Under the pieces are notes generated by a model, which saw nothing but the letters and a program-made list of their open reading frames with translations, ran no database searches and had not been told where the DNA came from. A stretch of DNA of 64,000 nt from Sulfitobacter sp. S190 (GTDB lineage Bacteria; Pseudomonadota; Alphaproteobacteria; Rhodobacterales; Rhodobacteraceae), in assembly GCF_025141935.1 (NCBI RefSeq), contig NZ_CP081120.1:248001-312000 (forward strand), written 5' to 3'. Of the stretch, positions 1 to 9,652 are shown piece after piece. Each line of letters starts with the position of its first letter. The first letter of the stretch is position 1. The position numbers were made by a program, and so were the translations under genes.

Positions 1-1
1 G

Positions 2-1507
2 TTTTTCCTGCTGATCGGCCGCTACATGGATCACCAGACCCGCAGCGCAGCGCACTCGGCCGCCAAGGAATTGACAGCACTGGAGGTTCATACTGCAACC
101 CGCCTGCACGGCGCGCGCTCCGAGACGGTGAATGTGTCCGATCTTGGCATTGGCGATGTCGTGTCGGTGCCTTCGGGCGCGCGGGTTCCTGTCGATGGCA
201 TCATCCTTGACGGCGCGGGGCTGATGGACCGGGCATTTCTCACCGGCGAAAGTGCTGCGGTTCACGTCAAGGTCGGCGATGCCGTGCAGGCGGGTGAGGT
301 CAATCTGGCCGCACCCCTGCGCCTGCGGGCCACTGCGGTCGGGCAGGATACGACATTGCGAAGAATGGCGGCTTTGGTCGAAACCGCAGAAAACGGGCGC
401 AACAGCTATACCGCGTTGGCCGACCGTGCGGCCCAGATCTATGCCCCCGCAGTGCACCTGCTGGCGTTTGCCGCATTTGCGGGCTGGGCGTTTGGAACGG
501 GTGACATCCGACACGCGCTCAATATCGCGATCGCGGTTCTGATCATCACCTGTCCCTGTGCGTTGGGGCTGGCGGTGCCCGCGGTGTCCACGGCGGCCAT
601 CAGCCGGCTTTTCTCGGCGGGCTTTCTCGTCAAACATGCGACGGCGCTGGAACGGATGGCCGAGGTCACGCGGATTGTGTTCGATAAGACAGGCACCCTC
701 AGCCAGCCCTCAGCGATCATCCCCGACAGCATGGGCGCACGGGACCGCCAGATTGCGCTCGCCCTCGCGCAGGCATCCGACCACCCGATGTCGCGCGCGG
801 TTGTGACCGCGTTGCCGGGCACGTCTGCGGCCCAACTGGGCGATGTGCAGGAGAAGCCCGGTCAAGGTGTCGAAGCGATGGCGGAAGAGGGCCGCGTGCG
901 GCTGGGACGTGGCGCATGGCTGGGGGCCGGGTTCGACGGGTTCGGGCTGCGGATCGGCGATACAGACCCGCAACCGATCGACATGCACGAAGCCGTGCGG
1001 CCCGGTGTAACCGACGCGCTGGCGCGCATTGATCTGCCCGCGCAAATTGTAACCGGCGACGCCGAAGCACCCGCCCGCAAGCTGGGCGAAACGCTGGGGC
1101 TTCCCGTGGTCTGGCAGGCCCGCCCCGACGACAAACTGAACCTGATCGCCGCGCACCAGAACGATGGCGCGCGTGTGCTGATGGTGGGGGACGGGCTGAA
1201 TGATACCGCTGCGCTGGCGGCTGCGCATGCGTCTCTTGCCCCGTCCACGGCGCTTGAAGCGTCGCGCAGTGCGGCGGATGTGGTGATCCTGAAAGAAGGG
1301 TTTGCCGATCTGCCGCTGGTGCTGAAAGTTGCCGCCGCCACCCGCCGCCTGTCGACACAGAATTTCGCCATTGCCGCGGTCTACAACTGCATTGCTATCC
1401 CCGTGGCGCTGGCAGGTTTCGCCACACCGCTGGCTGCCGCGCTCGCGATGTCGCTGTCGTCCATTACGGTGCTCCTGAATTCCCAACGCATGAGAGGTGT
1501 GAAATGA
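2..1507 (+). CDS. ccoI: Copper-translocating P-type ATPase CcoI/FixI (5' end cut by window edge)
   Basis: C-terminal part of a P1B-type ATPase that moves copper across the inner membrane for assembly of cbb3 cytochrome oxidase. The reading frame is open from base 2, so the metal-binding N-terminus lies upstream of the window. Visible motifs are TGES (actuator), the CPC metal site in ITCPCALGL, the phosphorylation motif DKTGT, the SDHP motif and the hinge GDGLND. The stop overlaps the ccoS start by 4 bp (ATGA), the usual ccoGHIS order, which favours CcoI over a general CopA. The family is clear; the CcoI subtype rests on the neighbour. Confidence 0.93.
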   Translation, partial: FFLLIGRYMDHQTRSAAHSAAKELTALEVHTATRLHGARSETVNVSDLGIGDVVSVPSGARVPVDGIILDGAGLMDRAFLTGESAAVHVKVGDAVQAGEVNLAAPLRLRATAVGQDTTLRRMAALVETAENGRNSYTALADRAAQIYAPAVHLLAFAAFAGWAFGTGDIRHALNIAIAVLIITCPCALGLAVPAVSTAAISRLFSAGFLVKHATALERMAEVTRIVFDKTGTLSQPSAIIPDSMGARDRQIALALAQASDHPMSRAVVTALPGTSAAQLGDVQEKPGQGVEAMAEEGRVRLGRGAWLGAGFDGFGLRIGDTDPQPIDMHEAVRPGVTDALARIDLPAQIVTGDAEAPARKLGETLGLPVVWQARPDDKLNLIAAHQNDGARVLMVGDGLNDTAALAAAHASLAPSTALEASRSAADVVILKEGFADLPLVLKVAAATRRLSTQNFAIAAVYNCIAIPVALAGFATPLAAALAMSLSSITVLLNSQRMRGVK

Positions 1508-1641
1508 ACGTTCTTGTCGTTCTAATTCCTGTGTCGCTGATCCTTGGGGGTGTTGGGCTGGTCGCCTTTTTGTGGACAGTACGGTCCGACCAGTATGACG
1601 ATGATCAGGGAAACGCCGCGCGGATATTGCTGGACGATTGA
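1504..1641 (+). CDS. ccoS: cbb3-type cytochrome oxidase assembly protein CcoS
   Basis: Encodes 45 residues: one N-terminal membrane helix (MNVLVVLIPVSLILGGVGLV) followed by FLWTVRSDQYDDDQG and a short acidic tail. The aromatic/charged segment after the single helix, with a Q(Y/F)DD-type motif, is typical of CcoS, needed for maturation of the CcoN catalytic subunit. It overlaps ccoI by 4 bp, so the two are translationally coupled. It is short enough to be missed by size cut-offs; the position directly after the copper ATPase supports the call. Confidence 0.88.
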   Translation: MNVLVVLIPVSLILGGVGLVAFLWTVRSDQYDDDQGNAARILLDD

Positions 1642-1648
1642 ACCGCGC

Positions 1649-2743
1649 TCAGAGCAGCGTAGTGGCAAAATCGCCGCGCAGGGCAACCTCTAGCAGTTCC
1701 AGATCCTCGGACGCATCGCGGTACTGCGTGACCATGCCGGGCGGGATGACGAATGCGTCACCGGCCTGCAGGTCTCGATCATCCTGCCCCTCGGCGTGCA
1801 GCGTCATTGACCCCTCCATCACAAAGGTGAAGTGGATGTCGGCGTCGTGCCGGGAGCGCTGGCTTTGCGGCGCTGCGCCAACCGCGCGCACCACCTGAAT
1901 TCCTGCGACGCCTTTGGTGCCGTCGCTGATGCCGGTGTCACGCGCCCGAAAGCCGGGGAGGCGGAACGGAGCCCATGTCGCGCCGTCCTTGACGTGGTGC
2001 ACGAAGGTCTGGCCATCCCATTCGCGGGCGGGATCGCCGATGCCGTTGGGCAGCGTGAAGTCATGGTCAATCGTGGTAACATGCTCGGCGGGTACGCCGA
2101 TTTCGATCACTTCGATATTGGGCGACGCCTCGACTACGCGGTGCCGGATGCCGGGGGGCTGTGTGACGCAATCGCCTGCGTGCAGGCGGATCATGTCGCC
2201 CTGATCCTCGTAGAGGACATCGACCCAACCGCGATAGCAAAAGATCAGCTGAAACCCGACCGTGTGATAATGCACCATATCGGGCACCGGCCCGCCATCG
2301 GGGATGCGGATATGGCTTGCGATGATCGACCCGCCCAACCGCGAGGGGATCAGATCACGGTAATGCATGCCCGCCCGTCCGATGACCCAAGGGGCTTCGT
2401 CCGCCAATCGGCGCACTGCGAATTCGTGCGTGGGCGTGATATGCTCCACCTGCGGGGTGCGCGGCACAATGGTGATGCGCGTGCCGTTTGGCGCCGTCAG
2501 ATCGCGCGTGCCATCGGCAAAGCTGTCGGGATCGTCGGTCAGGATACGGATGTGACCGGGCGCGGTTTGCGCGCCTTTTTCGATGCGCACCCGAATGCCG
2601 TGACCCGAAAAGCTGGCGACCGACGGATCATCGGCGGGAAAGATGTTTTCCAGCCGCATGCCGAGCGTCTTTGTATAGAACGGCAGATCGTCGCGCAGCT
2701 CATCCGTGGGCAACAGAAATTCGGCCTGTATGGGATCGGTCAT
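1649..2743 (-). CDS. Two-cupin-domain protein
   Basis: A 364-residue protein from the ATG at 2743 (MTDPIQAEFL). The N-terminal third is cupin- or VOC-like. It is followed by a middle cupin with HYHTVGFQLIFCYRGWVDVLYED and PPGIRHRV, and a C-terminal cupin with DADIHFTFVMEGSMTLHAEG and AGDAFVIPPGM. Histidine/acid patterns in both cupins could bind a metal. No substrate can be assigned; related bicupins include dioxygenases and isomerases. The frame extends further upstream but that part is low-complexity and overlaps the spacer to the EamA gene, so the internal ATG is preferred. Confidence 0.75.
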   Translation of the reverse strand: MTDPIQAEFLLPTDELRDDLPFYTKTLGMRLENIFPADDPSVASFSGHGIRVRIEKGAQTAPGHIRILTDDPDSFADGTRDLTAPNGTRITIVPRTPQVEHITPTHEFAVRRLADEAPWVIGRAGMHYRDLIPSRLGGSIIASHIRIPDGGPVPDMVHYHTVGFQLIFCYRGWVDVLYEDQGDMIRLHAGDCVTQPPGIRHRVVEASPNIEVIEIGVPAEHVTTIDHDFTLPNGIGDPAREWDGQTFVHHVKDGATWAPFRLPGFRARDTGISDGTKGVAGIQVVRAVGAAPQSQRSRHDADIHFTFVMEGSMTLHAEGQDDRDLQAGDAFVIPPGMVTQYRDASEDLELLEVALRGDFATTLL

Positions 2744-2783
2744 GTCGGTTTGGGGTCCTTGGTTTTTCCCGCCGACAGTGCCA

Positions 2784-3788
2784 TCATTTCCGCCTCGGCT
2801 CAACGCTGCGGCGCAACCGGCGGCTGGCGATGCTGATGCGGGGCAGGCCGCCCATTTCGGGGCGTCGGTTGAGGGTCGAAAGGACCGGTTTGTTTGCCGA
2901 CCGCGTGCCGCTGCCGGCTTCGCGCAGGACGATATAGGCCCCCGACGCGATGATGATCCCCGCGCCAACGAACGTCATCAGGTCGGATGTTTCGTTGAAA
3001 AACAGATAGCCGAAGACCGCGGCCCAGATGATCTGGCTGTATTGCATGGGCGCAACAATCGCCGCATCCGCCAACGTGTAGGCACGGATGATCAGCGACA
3101 TGGCAATCACCGCCAGCACCGCGATCAGCAGCACCGTGCCGAGATCGGCCAGCGGCATGGGCTGGTAAACGAAGGGCAGGATGCACAGCATGATCCCGAA
3201 ATTCGCCAGCAACGGATACAGGATCAACACCTCGCGGCGCTCTGTGCTCCCGATCTTGCGCATGATGACGCCTGACAATGCCGAGCCAAAGGCCGCGACC
3301 AGCGCTGCCAGATGCCCCAGACCCAATTCGGCCGAACCCGGCCGCAACACCACGATCACGCCCAGCAGACCGATCACCACGGCGACCCAGCGGTGCAGGC
3401 GCACGACCTCACCGAGGATCGGAACCGACAGCACGGTAATCAAAAGCGGAGAGGCAAAAAGGATCGCGTATGTCTCGGCCAGCGGCAGCACGGAAAAGGC
3501 ATAGAATGCGCAGAACCCCCCGATCACCACGGTCGCCGTGCGAATGGCCGTCCACATCAGCGAATGGGGCCGCAGATTTTCGGCAGCCGAATTGCTGACC
3601 AGCATCAACGTGACGACAGGAAAGCTGAACAACACCACGAAAAACACGATCTGAAAGGGGGAGTATGTGCTGCCGAGGGATTTGATTGCGGCATCGTGAG
3701 TGGCGTACACCGCAAAAGCGCCAAGGCCCAGAAGGATGCCCTGAAGCGTGCTGCTGCGGGGTGTGGATGTCTGTGTGGTATTGGTCAT
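2784..3788 (-). CDS. EamA-family (DMT superfamily) transporter
   Basis: A 334-residue integral membrane protein with about ten hydrophobic helices in two EamA repeats, beginning GILLGLGAFAVYATHDAAIK and HLAALVAAFGSALSGVIMRK. Characteristic segments are PLAETYAILFASPLL in the first repeat and ADAAIVAPMQYSQIIWAAVF in the second. These exporters move metabolites or amino acids; the substrate is unknown here. The last about 40 residues are a basic cytosolic tail. It lies downstream of leuB but behind a terminator hairpin, so it probably has its own promoter. Confidence 0.88.
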   Translation of the reverse strand: MTNTTQTSTPRSSTLQGILLGLGAFAVYATHDAAIKSLGSTYSPFQIVFFVVLFSFPVVTLMLVSNSAAENLRPHSLMWTAIRTATVVIGGFCAFYAFSVLPLAETYAILFASPLLITVLSVPILGEVVRLHRWVAVVIGLLGVIVVLRPGSAELGLGHLAALVAAFGSALSGVIMRKIGSTERREVLILYPLLANFGIMLCILPFVYQPMPLADLGTVLLIAVLAVIAMSLIIRAYTLADAAIVAPMQYSQIIWAAVFGYLFFNETSDLMTFVGAGIIIASGAYIVLREAGSGTRSANKPVLSTLNRRPEMGGLPRISIASRRLRRSVEPRRK

Positions 3789-3828
3789 GTGTCGGGGCTA
3801 TCCGCAAAACGGGTGCCACGGAAAGCAA

Positions 3829-3852
3829 AAATCGCCCCGCGAGGGGCGATTT
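3829..3852 (-). terminator. Rho-independent terminator-like hairpin after leuB
   Basis: Perfect stem ATCGCCCC (3831-3838) with GGGGCGAT (3843-3850), tetraloop GCGA, extended by an AA/TT pair and flanked by A and T runs. It lies about 30 bp past the leuB stop and before the EamA gene. Confidence 0.75.
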
Positions 3853-3882
3853 CCGGTGTCCTGCCAAATGTATTGGCGCAGA

Positions 3883-4989
3883 TCAGAGGCTCGCGTCCAA
3901 CGCCGCGAGGATCGCATCGCCCATCTGGTCGGTGGAAATCGGCGTGCCGCCTTCCTCGCCCATCAGATCGGCAGTGCGGTGCCCGTCCGCCAGCACCTTC
4001 TCTACGGCGCGCTCAAGACGTGTGGCCTCATCGCCCTGATCGAACGAATAGCGCAGCGCCATCGCGAAGCTGAGGATGCAGGCGATCGGGTTTGCCTTGC
4101 CCTGACCCGTGATGTCGGGCGCAGAGCCGTGCACCGGTTCATAGAGCGCCTTGGGGCGGCCGTCGGCATTGGGGGCACCCAGCGATGCGGATGGCAACAT
4201 GCCAAGACTGCCGGTCAGCATCGCGGCACAGTCGGACAGGATGTCGCCAAACAGGTTGTCGGTCAGGATGACGTCGAATTGCTTGGGCGCGCGCACCAGC
4301 TGCATTGCGCCGTTGTCGGCGTACATATGGCTCAGTTCGACATCGGGGTAATCGTCGTCGTGCACTTTCTGGACGACCTCGCGCCACAGGATACCCGATT
4401 CCATCACATTGGCTTTTTCCATCGAGCAGACCTTGTTGCCCCGGCGGCGTGCCAGTTCAAAGGCGGAGCGGGCAACGCGGTCGATCTCGCTCTCGGTATA
4501 GCGCTGGGTGTTGATGCCAACCCGTTCGTTGCCTTCTTCGATGATGCCGCGGGGTTCTCCGAAGTAAACGCCGGACGTCAGCTCGCGCACGATCATGATG
4601 TCGAGCCCGGCGACGATGTCTTTTTTCAGCGACGAAAAATCAGCCAGTGCATCAAAGCATTGTGCGGGGCGCAGGTTGGAGAAAAGATCCATTTCCTTGC
4701 GCAGGCGCAGCAGGCCGCGTTCGGGTTTTACGCTGAAATCGAGAGCATCGTATTTCGGTCCGCCGACCGCACCAAGCAGCACGGCATCCGCCTCGAGCGC
4801 TTTGGCCATCGTATCGTCATGCAGCGGTGTGCCATGCGCGTCGTAAGCGGCGCCGCCGACCAGATCATGTTCGACGTCAAAGCCCAGATCGCGCTTGTCC
4901 CCGAACCAGTCGATGATGCGGGTGACCTGCCCCATGACTTCGGGGCCGATGCCATCACCGGCGAGGATCAGAAGGGTGGGGTTGGCCAT
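3883..4989 (-). CDS. leuB: 3-isopropylmalate dehydrogenase
   Basis: Catalyses NAD-dependent oxidative decarboxylation of 3-isopropylmalate in leucine biosynthesis. It has 368 residues, full family length. Diagnostic segments are [11 protein letters not shown] at the N-terminus, [14 protein letters not shown], and the substrate/metal region [15 protein letters not shown] followed by [12 protein letters not shown]. The start has AAGGAG 8 nt upstream. It lies on the same strand as leuC and leuD but is separated from them by two unrelated genes, as is common in this bacterial group. Confidence 0.97.
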   Translation of the reverse strand: MANPTLLILAGDGIGPEVMGQVTRIIDWFGDKRDLGFDVEHDLVGGAAYDAHGTPLHDDTMAKALEADAVLLGAVGGPKYDALDFSVKPERGLLRLRKEMDLFSNLRPAQCFDALADFSSLKKDIVAGLDIMIVRELTSGVYFGEPRGIIEEGNERVGINTQRYTESEIDRVARSAFELARRRGNKVCSMEKANVMESGILWREVVQKVHDDDYPDVELSHMYADNGAMQLVRAPKQFDVILTDNLFGDILSDCAAMLTGSLGMLPSASLGAPNADGRPKALYEPVHGSAPDITGQGKANPIACILSFAMALRYSFDQGDEATRLERAVEKVLADGHRTADLMGEEGGTPISTDQMGDAILAALDASL

Positions 4990-5043
4990 GCGGAAATCTC
5001 CTTGAAAAAACTGCCTCTGCGGTAGCGTGACCCGACCCCAGCG

Positions 5044-6030
5044 TCAAGGATCGCGGCGGTCCAGATCGGCCCAAAGCAGGGAATGACGGCTGGCTGCTGC
5101 ATCGCGCAGCGTCCCAAAGGCGCGCACGTCCCACTCCGCCGACGGCAGAAGATAGTCCACCCGCAGATCGCCGGGCACGGGATCGCGGAAATCGGCCGTA
5201 GGGTCATTGCCGAACGGAGACTGCACACGCGGATCGGCGAGCAGTTTCTCGATTGCTTCGGGCCGCCCTTCGCCGCGCTGCGTGTCGATGTTTGGCACGC
5301 CCAGAATAACGAACGGGGCAGTGGATGTGCGTGTGTCCAGGTGCCACGACCACAGCGCCGTTTCATCGTGGTTGCGCCGCCCGTTGCGGTCTTCGGGGCC
5401 GTCAAAGACCGGCGGCGTGGCGTGGTAGGTCATGATCTCAACGGCCGACCCGTCGGGCAGTGTGGCCGACACGACCCAATGCCCCTTGGACGAAAGCCGG
5501 TGCGCGGCAAGAACCTGTGGTCCGCCAAAGGGGCCGTCCTGACCGGTCGGGTAGATATTTTGCGGCAGGTCGCGCCAGAGCATCGCGGTGTAGTCGGTCA
5601 CGATTTCCAGCGGGAACCGCGAAAGCAGTGCCATCCCGCCAGCGCCTGCAAAGCGGCCGTAGCCATGCGCATCGTCAGCGTCGCCTGTCCGCCCGTTTCC
5701 GTTGAGATCCAGACCGCTGCGCTGGCCGCTGTTGGGGCGCAATCCGATGGCATGGTCAAGCGTTAGCCCCGCATCGCGCAATGCGGTCTGAAAGGCTGCC
5801 AGAGCCGTGCCGCGCAGGTCATGGTCAATGCCTTGAAGCGCGACGATGTCCGGGCGTGCCTGTACCAGCAGCGCCACGGCCGCATCGATCTGCTCATCAC
5901 CGCCGCGCAGGATGTCGCGCAGCAAAAGGCCGGGGCCCTTGCGTGACAGTTCCGTGTTGAAGGTGGCGATGCGAAACGGTTCTGCGGCCAGCGGCCCTAT
6001 TGTCAGGGCCGCCAAGCAAAACGCGATCAG
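5044..6030 (-). CDS. Endonuclease/exonuclease/phosphatase-fold protein, probably exported, with altered catalytic motifs
   Basis: About 328 residues with a hydrophobic leader (LIAFCLAALTIGPLAAEP) and an EEP (DNase I-like) domain: IATFNTEL, VALQGID, LRVDYLLPSAEW and SRHSLLWADL. In active EEP enzymes the second motif is usually QE and the fourth GD-N; here they read QG and GVPN, so two metal/catalytic acids appear changed. The start is uncertain. The frame is open to an ATG at 6150, deep inside the upstream gene. A CTG at 6030 forming CTGA with that gene's stop, or a TTG at 6015, both give a sensible signal peptide. Confidence 0.75.
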   Translation of the reverse strand: MIAFCLAALTIGPLAAEPFRIATFNTELSRKGPGLLLRDILRGGDEQIDAAVALLVQARPDIVALQGIDHDLRGTALAAFQTALRDAGLTLDHAIGLRPNSGQRSGLDLNGNGRTGDADDAHGYGRFAGAGGMALLSRFPLEIVTDYTAMLWRDLPQNIYPTGQDGPFGGPQVLAAHRLSSKGHWVVSATLPDGSAVEIMTYHATPPVFDGPEDRNGRRNHDETALWSWHLDTRTSTAPFVILGVPNIDTQRGEGRPEAIEKLLADPRVQSPFGNDPTADFRDPVPGDLRVDYLLPSAEWDVRAFGTLRDAAASRHSLLWADLDRRDP

Positions 6031-6863
6031 GCGGGCTGCATACCGTCGGCGTTTTCGGCATAGGTGCGGCGGCGTTTTTCTTCGATCATGTCCGCAATCT
6101 TGCCCATCGCGATGCCGCGCATGATGATGCTTGCGGGTAGGAACGCCCATGCGGTTACCGTCCAGATCAGGGTTTGCGGGTTCTGCAGTGTGATCGGGTC
6201 TAGCAGATCGGCGGCCAGTTTGACCACTGCGGGGATCAGGAACGGCAGCAGGAAACCCAGCGCGATATTCACCCGCGCGTCGCGCTGCAGACGCTCCAGC
6301 ACATCGCCACCGGCGGTGGGATCAAAGAGCGGCAGGTTGACCCACACGTTGAAAGCGCCCGAGCGGGCAGGCCAGTTCAGCACGCGCACCAGAACGAGGA
6401 AGGCAGCCATCGCGATGAGCGACGTCACATAGGCAAGTCCGGCGGAGCTGCGCACCGATTCGACCACCACGTAGGACGAGGTTTCGGGCAGCATCAGCAC
6501 AATAAGGCGGACGGGCGAATAGGGGAAATCCATCGCGTTGCCGATGATCGTCCCGATGGCCGAGAGTGTATCGGTCAGCTGCGTCGGCTCTGTTTTGCCC
6601 TTGAGTATGGCGCTGAGCAGAAAGACCGTGATGAAAAGCGCGATGAACCGAAGCCGGTTGAACGGCGCTGCATCGCGGAATTCGACAATGCTGGGAAAGA
6701 CGGAGTTGTATTCCACAAAGGTCAGGATCGCGGCCAAAAGGGCCACAAGAATAACGACTTGCGTTGAATCACTGCCGAGGCCGGGCAACATCAGTGCCGG
6801 AACCATGATAGTAATAGCGACCAGGAGACCGCGTATGGCGGCTCCGCTCATGCGTGCAAACAA
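6027..6863 (-). CDS. Conserved integral membrane protein of unknown function
   Basis: A 278-residue protein with about six hydrophobic helices (for example IMVPALMLPGLG, VVILVALLAAILTFVEY, LIVLMLPETSSYVVVESV, VNIALGFLLPFLIPAVVKLA) and a charged C-terminus (MIEEKRRRTYAENADG). No transport or enzyme motif was recognised. The TTG start at 6863 is supported by AAGGGA about 7 nt upstream; an ATG at 6851 lacks a site. The 3' end overlaps the downstream nuclease-like gene, suggesting co-transcription, but a shared function is not evident. Confidence 0.7.
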   Translation of the reverse strand: MFARMSGAAIRGLLVAITIMVPALMLPGLGSDSTQVVILVALLAAILTFVEYNSVFPSIVEFRDAAPFNRLRFIALFITVFLLSAILKGKTEPTQLTDTLSAIGTIIGNAMDFPYSPVRLIVLMLPETSSYVVVESVRSSAGLAYVTSLIAMAAFLVLVRVLNWPARSGAFNVWVNLPLFDPTAGGDVLERLQRDARVNIALGFLLPFLIPAVVKLAADLLDPITLQNPQTLIWTVTAWAFLPASIIMRGIAMGKIADMIEEKRRRTYAENADGMQPA

Positions 6864-7234
6864 AACTCTTTCCCTTCAAACTGGCCAGACGCGATACAAT
6901 GCCGCGTGCTTGTTCCAACTTGATGCCTCCGGGTGGTGAAGGCCTGCCTCATTGTTGTCACAATGTTGCCTTCATTCGACCATCGGCTCAAGACCGTAGG
7001 GTCAGTTGACCTAGGATAAGGGGCGTTTTGAGGGTGCGGGTGGTGCGTTCTTGCATCAATTCCGCGGCGGGAATGTGGCAAATAGCAGATGTTGTGGCAG
7101 ACGCATAAGCCGCCACAATCAAACGCATCTTTTTGGCGTCGCTGATTAACCTTATGACACGGCGCGGTTAATAAACCGTGAAGCAGGGCGACAGGGCGGT
7201 CACCGCGACCCGACAGGGGCCGCGGTATGCCGGT
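6864..7234. other. 371-bp intergenic region, no gene recognised
   Basis: Lies between leuD and the membrane-protein gene. No convincing ORF or RNA gene was seen. Minor features are an imperfect palindrome GGTCAGTTGACC near 7000 and a short inverted repeat CGGTT-AATA-AACCG at 7165-7178. It probably holds the promoter for the 6863 gene. Confidence 0.4.
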
Positions 7235-7840
7235 TCAGACCCAGGGACGGCTTTGCGCGGCGGTCTTTTCGAAGGCATCGATCGAGGGCGCCTTTTCCAT
7301 CGTCAGGCCGATGTCATCCAGCCCGTTGATGAGGCAATGCTTTTTGAAAGGGTCCACGTCAAAGGTGAAGACGTCGCCGTCCGAGGAGGTGATCGTCTGC
7401 TGTTCAAGGTCCACTTCGATGCGGGCATTGGCCCCTTTTTCGGCGTCCTTCATCAGCAGGTCGACTTGCTCTTGCGGCAGGGCGATGGGCAAGATCCCGT
7501 TTTTAAAGCAGTTATTGTAGAAAATATCCGCAAAGCTGGGGGCGATGACGCAGGTGATGCCGAAATCCGCGATGGCCCAGGGCGCGTGTTCGCGCGAGGA
7601 GCCGCAACCGAAGTTGTCGCCCGCCACGAGGATCTGGGCATCGCGGTATTGCGGTTTGTTCAGCACGAAATCGGCGATTTCGTTGCGGTCGTCGTCGTAT
7701 CGCATTTCGTCAAACAGGTTCACGCCAAGGCCGGAACGCTTGATCGTTTTGAGAAACTGCTTGGGGATGATCATATCGGTGTCGATGTTGATGAGCGGCA
7801 TCGGGGCGGCAATGCCGCTGAGGGTGGTGAATTTGTTCAT
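7235..7840 (-). CDS. leuD: 3-isopropylmalate dehydratase small subunit
   Basis: A 201-residue LeuD, the swivel-domain subunit that pairs with LeuC to isomerise 2- to 3-isopropylmalate. It contains [19 protein letters not shown], the diagnostic [16 protein letters not shown] and [16 protein letters not shown]. The start is placed at MNKFTTLSG, which has AGGAGA just upstream; a longer frame begins at 7891 but its extra residues have no family counterpart. It follows leuC on the same strand with a 125-bp gap. Confidence 0.97.
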   Translation of the reverse strand: MNKFTTLSGIAAPMPLINIDTDMIIPKQFLKTIKRSGLGVNLFDEMRYDDDRNEIADFVLNKPQYRDAQILVAGDNFGCGSSREHAPWAIADFGITCVIAPSFADIFYNNCFKNGILPIALPQEQVDLLMKDAEKGANARIEVDLEQQTITSSDGDVFTFDVDPFKKHCLINGLDDIGLTMEKAPSIDAFEKTAAQSRPWV

Positions 7841-7965
7841 GGCTGAACTCTCCTGAAATCGGGGTACACCGGGCGTACACACCCTGTGCACACAACCGGC
7901 ATACGATTGCCGCGGCTGCCGTGCGCGCCCTTAACCATCCGGAAAGGTGCGCACGGTGCTGCGGG

Positions 7966-9372
7966 TTACATCATGTCGCGCACATCCGTGAGCTTGCCCG
8001 TGACAGCGGCGGCGGCGGCCATTGCGGGGCTCATCAGATGGGTCCGGCCGCCGCGGCCCTGACGGCCCTCGAAGTTGCGGTTGGACGTGGCCGCACAGCG
8101 TTCGCCCGGCGACAGCTGATCGGGGTTCATGGCCAGACACATGGAGCATCCCGCCAGACGCCATTCGAAACCGGCCTCCTTGAAGATGTCGGCAAGGCCC
8201 TCTTCCTCGGCCTGCGCCCGCACGAGACCGGAGCCGGGCACGACCATCGCGCGCATGCCTTCCTTGACCTTGCGGCCCTTGAGGATGGCGGCGGCGGCAC
8301 GCAGGTCTTCGATGCGCCCGTTTGTGCACGACCCGATAAACACGGTGTCGATGTCGACGTCGCGCAGCGGGGTGCCCGCGGTCAGGCCCATGTAGTCGAG
8401 CGAGCGTTTGGCCGCGTCGACCTTGCCGCCTTCGAAATCATCGGCGGCGGGGACGTTGGCGGTGATCGGCAGCACGTCTTCGGGCGAGGTGCCCCAGGTA
8501 ACGGAGGGCGCGATGTCTTCGCCCTTGATCACCAGCACCTTGTCCCATGCGGCGTCATCGTCGGAATAGAGCGTCTTCCACCAGTTCAGCGCGGCTTCCC
8601 ACTGGGCGCCTTTGGGCGCGTGGGGGCGGCCCTGACAGTAGTCGAACGTCTTTTGGTCGGGCGCGATGAGACCGGCGCGCGCGCCGCCTTCGATGGCCAT
8701 GTTGCAGATGGTCATGCGGCCTTCCATCGACAGATCGCGGATCGCTTCGCCGCAATATTCGATGACATAGCCGGTGCCGCCCGCGGTGCCGGTTTCGCCG
8801 ATGATGGTCAGCACGATATCCTTGGCCGTGACGCCGGGCGCCAGTTTGCCGGTGATTTCGACCTTCATGTTCTTGGATTTTTTCTGGATCAGCGTTTGCG
8901 TGGCCAGAACGTGTTCCACCTCGGAGGTGCCGATGCCGTGGGCCAGCGCCCCGAATGCGCCGTGGGTCGCGGTGTGGCTGTCGCCGCAGACGACGGTCAT
9001 GCCCGGCAGGGTCCAGCCCTGTTCGGGACCGACGATGTGCACGATGCCCTGACGCACGTCGGACACGGGGTAGTAGTGGATGCCGAATTCCTTGGCGTTT
9101 GTGTCGAGCGCGGCCACCTGAATGGCGGAATCCTCGGTCATGTTCTTGGGATCATCGCGGCCCGGCGTGGTGGGCACGTTGTGATCGGGCACGGCGATCG
9201 TCTTGTCCGGTGCCCGCACGGTGCGGCCCGTCATGCGCAGACCTTCGAAGGCCTGCGGCGATGTCACCTCGTGGACCAGATGGCGGTCGATATAGAGAAG
9301 GCAGGTGCCGTCGTCGGCTTCGTGCGCGACGTGGGCATCCCAGATTTTGTCATAGAGTGTTTTGGGGGACAT
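7966..9372 (-). CDS. leuC: 3-isopropylmalate dehydratase large subunit
   Basis: A 468-residue aconitase-family [4Fe-4S] enzyme of leucine biosynthesis. Seen are [45 protein letters not shown] and the cluster cysteines in [16 protein letters not shown] and [12 protein letters not shown]. The start ATG is preceded by GGAGAGG. Length and motifs match the bacterial LeuC family throughout. It forms the holoenzyme with the downstream leuD product. Confidence 0.97.
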   Translation of the reverse strand: MSPKTLYDKIWDAHVAHEADDGTCLLYIDRHLVHEVTSPQAFEGLRMTGRTVRAPDKTIAVPDHNVPTTPGRDDPKNMTEDSAIQVAALDTNAKEFGIHYYPVSDVRQGIVHIVGPEQGWTLPGMTVVCGDSHTATHGAFGALAHGIGTSEVEHVLATQTLIQKKSKNMKVEITGKLAPGVTAKDIVLTIIGETGTAGGTGYVIEYCGEAIRDLSMEGRMTICNMAIEGGARAGLIAPDQKTFDYCQGRPHAPKGAQWEAALNWWKTLYSDDDAAWDKVLVIKGEDIAPSVTWGTSPEDVLPITANVPAADDFEGGKVDAAKRSLDYMGLTAGTPLRDVDIDTVFIGSCTNGRIEDLRAAAAILKGRKVKEGMRAMVVPGSGLVRAQAEEEGLADIFKEAGFEWRLAGCSMCLAMNPDQLSPGERCAATSNRNFEGRQGRGGRTHLMSPAMAAAAAVTGKLTDVRDMM

Positions 9373-9445
9373 GTTGGTCCTCTCCCGTTGTTGGCGTTGT
9401 TCATGGAATCACTTGGGGGGCCGTGAGCGGATCACGGCGGCACGC

Positions 9446-9640
9446 TTATAGTCGCGCCAGCACGGTGTGCGTGGCGCCGAAGAAACGTTCGCGCAAACGG
9501 GCGCGGTCGGTTTGATCAAGCACGAGTGTCATGGCCTCCAGATACGCGGGACGGGGCCAATCCGCAAGGCTTTTGGCGTGCGGTGCGGCAAGCCGGGGGT
9601 TGCGTGCCGCTTTGCAATCATGCGACGATTCTGGCGCCAC
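9446..9640 (-). CDS. Doubtful 64-residue ORF upstream of leuC
   Basis: An open frame in the 280-bp gap between leuC and the MscS gene. The C-terminal half (AMTLVLDQTDRARLRERFF) has plausible protein composition, but there is no recognisable domain and no good ribosome site at the first ATG. A second ATG with GGAGG only 2 nt away gives about 28 residues. It could be a decayed gene end or a chance frame. Confidence 0.22.
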   Translation of the reverse strand: MAPESSHDCKAARNPRLAAPHAKSLADWPRPAYLEAMTLVLDQTDRARLRERFFGATHTVLARL

Positions 9641-9652
9641 TCAGGAGCTTTC

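Noticed and set aside
7165..7178. CGGTT-AATA-AACCG inverted repeat in the leuD-side gap
   Set aside because: Only 5-bp arms and no nearby promoter or terminator context.
7921..9426. 501-codon plus-strand frame opposite leuC
   Set aside because: The minus strand encodes an intact LeuC; the plus frame has no recognisable protein features.
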